Positions 59,045 to 61,469 of a stretch of DNA of 61,469 bases are shown here, in pieces (position 1 is the first letter of the stretch; the number at the start of each line of letters is the position of its first letter). The notes under the pieces were generated by a model. It was not told the DNA's origin. It made no database searches and worked only from the letters and a program-made list of their open reading frames with translations. The position numbers and the translations under genes are program-made. Origin of the DNA: Rhizobium sp. NFR07 (GTDB lineage: Bacteria > Pseudomonadota > Alphaproteobacteria > Rhizobiales > Rhizobiaceae); NCBI RefSeq assembly GCF_900111905.1, contig NZ_FOKM01000026.1, positions 1-61,469 of the forward strand, in the 5' to 3' direction.

Positions 59045-60031
59045 TCAAAACTGCCAGCCTGCCGGAACCCAGGCGTAGCCCATATCGGTCTTGAGCATGC
59101 GTCCCAATCCCGGGAATGGGTAATGAAATCCGAGGACAAGCAGTCGATCGGTAGCGGCCATATCGAATATGCGGCGGCGTGAGGTGAGAGCAGTATCCTT
59201 GTCCCTGTCGGGACCTGGCCGCCATGGATGGTCGATGTTGACGACGGGGTGGTAGGCGAGATCTGCCGTCAGAAGCAACTGGTCGTTTCCGGAGTGGACG
59301 AGAAACGTCGCCATGCCCGGCGTATGTCCCGGCGCGGCTATCGTCGCAAGCCCCGGCACGATTTCCATGCCGGCCTCGTAAAGCTCGATATCCTTTGCAA
59401 TCGGCTCGACGCTGCGTTTGATCGCCGCTGCGAAACGATCACGAAAGTCCTTTGGAACCGGCATGTAGGAAAGATCGGGATCGTTTCGCACGAAGAAATC
59501 CCAGTCGGCACGGGGAGCGTAGACGACGGCGTTGGGAAATGCCTTCCTGCCTTCCGCATCACGCAGGTTGCCGACGTGATCGGGATGCGTATGGGACACC
59601 ACGACCGCATCGATATCTTCCGCGGAAAGGCCTATGGCCGCAAGATTGTCGAACACGCGCCCTCCATTCGGCCCCATCGTTGACCCGGCGCCCGCCTCGA
59701 GCAGGATCCGCCTGCCGCCGATTTCAAGCAGCAGCGTGTTGAGTTGAAGGGACATGTGATCGGTGGGAAGGAAGGCACGGCGGAGAACTTCCTGCAGTTC
59801 GGCTTCGGGAGCGTCGTTGGCATAGATGGCCGGGGGGCCGCCGATCAGTCCATCGCTCAAGACCGTCGCCTTGATCTGGCCGACCTGGAACCGGTAGTAG
59901 CCGACATTGCGAGCGCCCGTGTCCGGGGCCTGCGCATTTGCCGATACGGCGGAGCCTCCCAGCAGTAGAGCCGATGTTCCGGCAACTGCCGAAACCATCA
60001 CGGTTCTCCGGTTCAGGGTGAGACGATCCAT
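59045..60031 (-). CDS. exported metallo-beta-lactamase-fold hydrolase
   Basis: 328 residues. The N-terminus has a twin-arginine-like signal (LNRRTVMVSAVAGTSALLLG) and cleavage near ANA-QA. The MBL domain (about 50-300) has the zinc motif SHTHPDHVGN (about 146-155), APGHTPGMATFLV (about 235-247), the Asp in LLLTADLAYHP, and a later GFHYPFPGLG. It resembles quorum-quenching or arylsulfatase-like MBL hydrolases exported by Tat, but no substrate can be assigned. A LysR gene is divergent, 114 bases away. Confidence 0.88.
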   Translation of the reverse strand: MDRLTLNRRTVMVSAVAGTSALLLGGSAVSANAQAPDTGARNVGYYRFQVGQIKATVLSDGLIGGPPAIYANDAPEAELQEVLRRAFLPTDHMSLQLNTLLLEIGGRRILLEAGAGSTMGPNGGRVFDNLAAIGLSAEDIDAVVVSHTHPDHVGNLRDAEGRKAFPNAVVYAPRADWDFFVRNDPDLSYMPVPKDFRDRFAAAIKRSVEPIAKDIELYEAGMEIVPGLATIAAPGHTPGMATFLVHSGNDQLLLTADLAYHPVVNIDHPWRPGPDRDKDTALTSRRRIFDMAATDRLLVLGFHYPFPGLGRMLKTDMGYAWVPAGWQF

Positions 60032-60145
60032 TGTTTTTCCTTTCAGCCGACAATCCGAATGGGTGGTTGCGTTATCTAGATGACCTCAAACGACTGCGCT
60101 GATAAGACGGGAAAATCTACTTGGCTTGATAAGGTCAGCTTCGCA

Positions 60146-61060
60146 ATGGATCAGTTTCGCCTGGATAGCCTGGACGTCTTCGCCGCGATCGTCAGATGCG
60201 GCGGGTTCAGGGCGGCCGCTCTGGAGCGGGGTGTTTCATCCTCGGCACTCAGCCAGACAATCAACGGTCTGGAGGACGCGCTCGGTATTCGCCTGCTCAA
60301 CAGGACGACGCGAAGCGTTGCGCCGACAGAAGCCGGATTGCGTCTCTTGCAGCGCCTCGGTCCGGCTCTGACGGACATCCGTCTGGCTGTCGACGACCTG
60401 AACCAATTGAAGGAGAATCCATCCGGCACCCTTCGCATCAATGCGCCCGGTCCCGCGATCGATCATTTCCTCTGCCCGGCAATGTTCGATTTCATGGATA
60501 GATACCCGGACATCAAACTCGAACTTATCAGTGAAGCGGCGGTCATCGACATCGTCGATCAGGGCTTTGACGCCGGCGTCCGGTTCGGAAAGCAGCTGGC
60601 GCAGGACATGATCGCGGTACCATTGGGACCTGCGCTTCGATACGCGATCGTAGGCTCGCCGGAATATATTGCGAAGCATGGCCTGCCTCTCAGCCCCAAT
60701 GACCTAGCCGACCACAACTGCATTCGCCGACGATTTCCCGGCGGCACGCTGGTATCCTGGAAATTCGCAAACGGTGAGGAGGCGCTGGATGTCTTGCCTG
60801 AGGGGCGACTGACCGTCAGTTCCGCTCACAACGAGTTGCAGGCCGCTGTCGCAGGATTTGGACTGGCCCATGTCTTCGAGGACTATGCGACGCCCTATCT
60901 GGCAAGCGGTCGGCTGACGGAAGTCCTGAAGAGCTGGAGCCCGCTTTTGCCCAGCTGGTATCTCTATTATCCGAGCAGAAAACACTCCAGCGCCAGCATG
61001 AGGGCGTTGGTGGACTTCCTGCGCGCCTATGATTGGAAATTGCCTGACGTGCCGGCTTAG
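60146..61060 (+). CDS. LysR-family transcriptional regulator
   Basis: 304 residues from ATG at 60146; an in-frame start at 60080 is less likely. The winged helix-turn-helix (about 1-62) has GGFRAAALERGVSSSALSQ and LLNRTTRSVAPTEAG. The effector-binding domain (about 88-300) has LRINAPGPAIDHFL and AGVRFGKQLAQDMIAVPLGP. It is a paralogue of the LysR at 7152. Being divergent from the MBL hydrolase gene, it probably regulates it. Its terminator appears disrupted by the IS at the right edge. Confidence 0.9.
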   Translation: MDQFRLDSLDVFAAIVRCGGFRAAALERGVSSSALSQTINGLEDALGIRLLNRTTRSVAPTEAGLRLLQRLGPALTDIRLAVDDLNQLKENPSGTLRINAPGPAIDHFLCPAMFDFMDRYPDIKLELISEAAVIDIVDQGFDAGVRFGKQLAQDMIAVPLGPALRYAIVGSPEYIAKHGLPLSPNDLADHNCIRRRFPGGTLVSWKFANGEEALDVLPEGRLTVSSAHNELQAAVAGFGLAHVFEDYATPYLASGRLTEVLKSWSPLLPSWYLYYPSRKHSSASMRALVDFLRAYDWKLPDVPA

Positions 61061-61167
61061 GCAGTCTTGATGCTGGCTGGCTTGCTCGGCGAGAACCCCA
61101 CTGAGGGCTCGCAGCGGTCATCGCGGGCCTGCTTCTGTTCCGCAAACGAAAAAGCCCCCTCCGTGAG

Positions 61168-61469
61168 TGAACTGACCCCATTAAGTTGGACAGATTAGGC
61201 GCTGGGCAGTTTTGAGGGCTGGGTCCTGTATTGTACAGGGCTCAGCCCTTTGAGTTTCAGTTTGATCCTGTCGTTGTTGTAATATCGGATATAGTCGGCA
61301 ATGCCGTCTTTGAGAGTTTGGACGCTTTCGAATTTGGTCGGGTAGAAGAATTCGGATTTGAGAATGGCAAAGAAGCTTTCCATGGCTGCGTTATCGAGGC
61401 AGTTGCCCTTGCGCGACATGCTCTGGACGATGTTGTGCTTTTCGAGCTGCCGCTGATAGCCGACCATCT
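61168..61469 (-). mobile_element. IS3-family (IS150 group) insertion sequence, 3' part, cut by window edge
   Basis: The element starts at the inverted repeat TGAACTGACCCCATTAAGTTGGAC (about 61168) and runs off the right edge. The orfB stop lies 27 bases inside. The terminal repeat matches the left-edge element's in nearly all positions, in the orientation expected for the other end of the same IS type. The rest of orfB and all of orfA are outside the window. Confidence 0.88.
61195..61469 (-). CDS. IS3-family transposase OrfB (InsK-like), C-terminal part
   Basis: About 91 codons at the C-terminus of a DDE integrase-like transposase; the frame stays open at the window edge. SMSRKGNCLDNAAMESFF contains the catalytic Glu of the DDE triad (the second E/F segment). 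YIRYYNNDRIKLKLKGLSPV is the family's C-terminal signature. It is closely similar in pattern to InsK of IS150. The upstream part is not visible, so activity cannot be judged. Confidence 0.9.
   Translation of the reverse strand, partial: MVGYQRQLEKHNIVQSMSRKGNCLDNAAMESFFAILKSEFFYPTKFESVQTLKDGIADYIRYYNNDRIKLKLKGLSPVQYRTQPSKLPSA

Noticed and set aside
1..61469. Window as a closed circle through one IS copy
   Set aside because: The orientation of the two IS parts would allow it, but the flanks lack a shared target duplication and the content is chromosomal core metabolism. Two independent copies are simpler.
1..61469. CRISPR arrays, tRNA or rRNA genes, replication origin
   Set aside because: No regularly spaced repeats, no tRNA-like cloverleaf with CCA context and no rRNA sequence were recognised by eye on either strand.

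Overview
The window looks like a piece of the chromosome of a Rhizobiaceae alphaproteobacterium (Rhizobium / Neorhizobium / Agrobacterium type). Supporting this are high GC with strong third-position bias, a homospermidine synthase, a Brucella-type Omp10 lipoprotein, an Atu4866-family protein, an RcdA/DUF1465 cell-cycle adaptor, a GapR/DUF2312 nucleoid protein, a palindromic intergenic repeat of the kind common in Rhizobium genomes, and a run of core genes whose neighbourhood resembles rhizobial chromosomes (DUF1036-pyk, purEK, suhB, rpmE, fbaB-pgk). No tRNA, rRNA, CRISPR array or replication origin was seen.

Both edges are cut inside insertion sequences of the IS3 family, IS150 group. The left edge holds the orfA start and its terminal repeat (1-360). 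The right edge holds the end of orfB and its terminal repeat (about 61168-61469). Each copy lies immediately after the 5' half of what looks like a rho-independent terminator of the neighbouring gene.

Layout. 429-3633: a fucose/glucose-type MFS sugar permease and an outer-membrane beta-barrel protein. 3634-5420: an AT-richer patch with an orphan membrane protein. 5421-8054: an SDR / carboxymuconolactone-decarboxylase-like / Atu4866 operon facing a LysR regulator. 8203-10001: pabB-pabC for p-aminobenzoate. 10017-19471: an unknown protein, a DUF3445 haem protein, homospermidine synthase, Omp10, a LysM-tailed 5'-nucleotidase, ferrochelatase, an SDR and a flavin monooxygenase. 19552-21349: queC-queD-queE for queuosine precursors, preceded by a convincing preQ1-I riboswitch. 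21493-28910: SPFH/NfeD membrane quality-control pair, oligoendopeptidase F, a sigma-54 response regulator and a DUF882 peptidase-like protein. 28976-35517: amine oxidase, gapR, DUF1244, N-formylglutamate amidohydrolase, DUF1036, pyruvate kinase, and an EamA exporter with an Lrp regulator. 35523-43864: hydrolase, TPR protein, zinc-free L36, purK-purE, two YdcH proteins, a TauE/SafE permease, a degenerate ThiE-like protein, a Sel1-repeat protein and suhB. 43985-46308: a MotA-like / MotB-like pair with a small third gene. 46325-49398: an ABC exporter upstream of a glucoamylase-like (PF10091/GH144-type) protein. 49681-53286: L31, a P-loop kinase, RcdA, an sRNA candidate, DUF1192 and an MFS exporter. 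53287-61060: PhzF, fructose-bisphosphate aldolase, phosphoglycerate kinase, a K+/H+ antiporter, and an exported metallo-beta-lactamase-fold hydrolase facing a second LysR regulator.

Most of the window is housekeeping metabolism: glycolysis (fda, pgk, pyk), purine, folate, haem and queuosine pathways. The points of most interest are the uncharacterised stator-like motor operon, the preQ1 riboswitch, the paired palindromes upstream of the aldolase gene, the ABC / beta-glucanase-like operon, the sRNA candidate between rcdA and the DUF1192 gene, and the apparent preference of the flanking IS for terminators. Translation starts were mostly moved inward from the longest frame, using Shine-Dalgarno spacing, signal peptides and family lengths.
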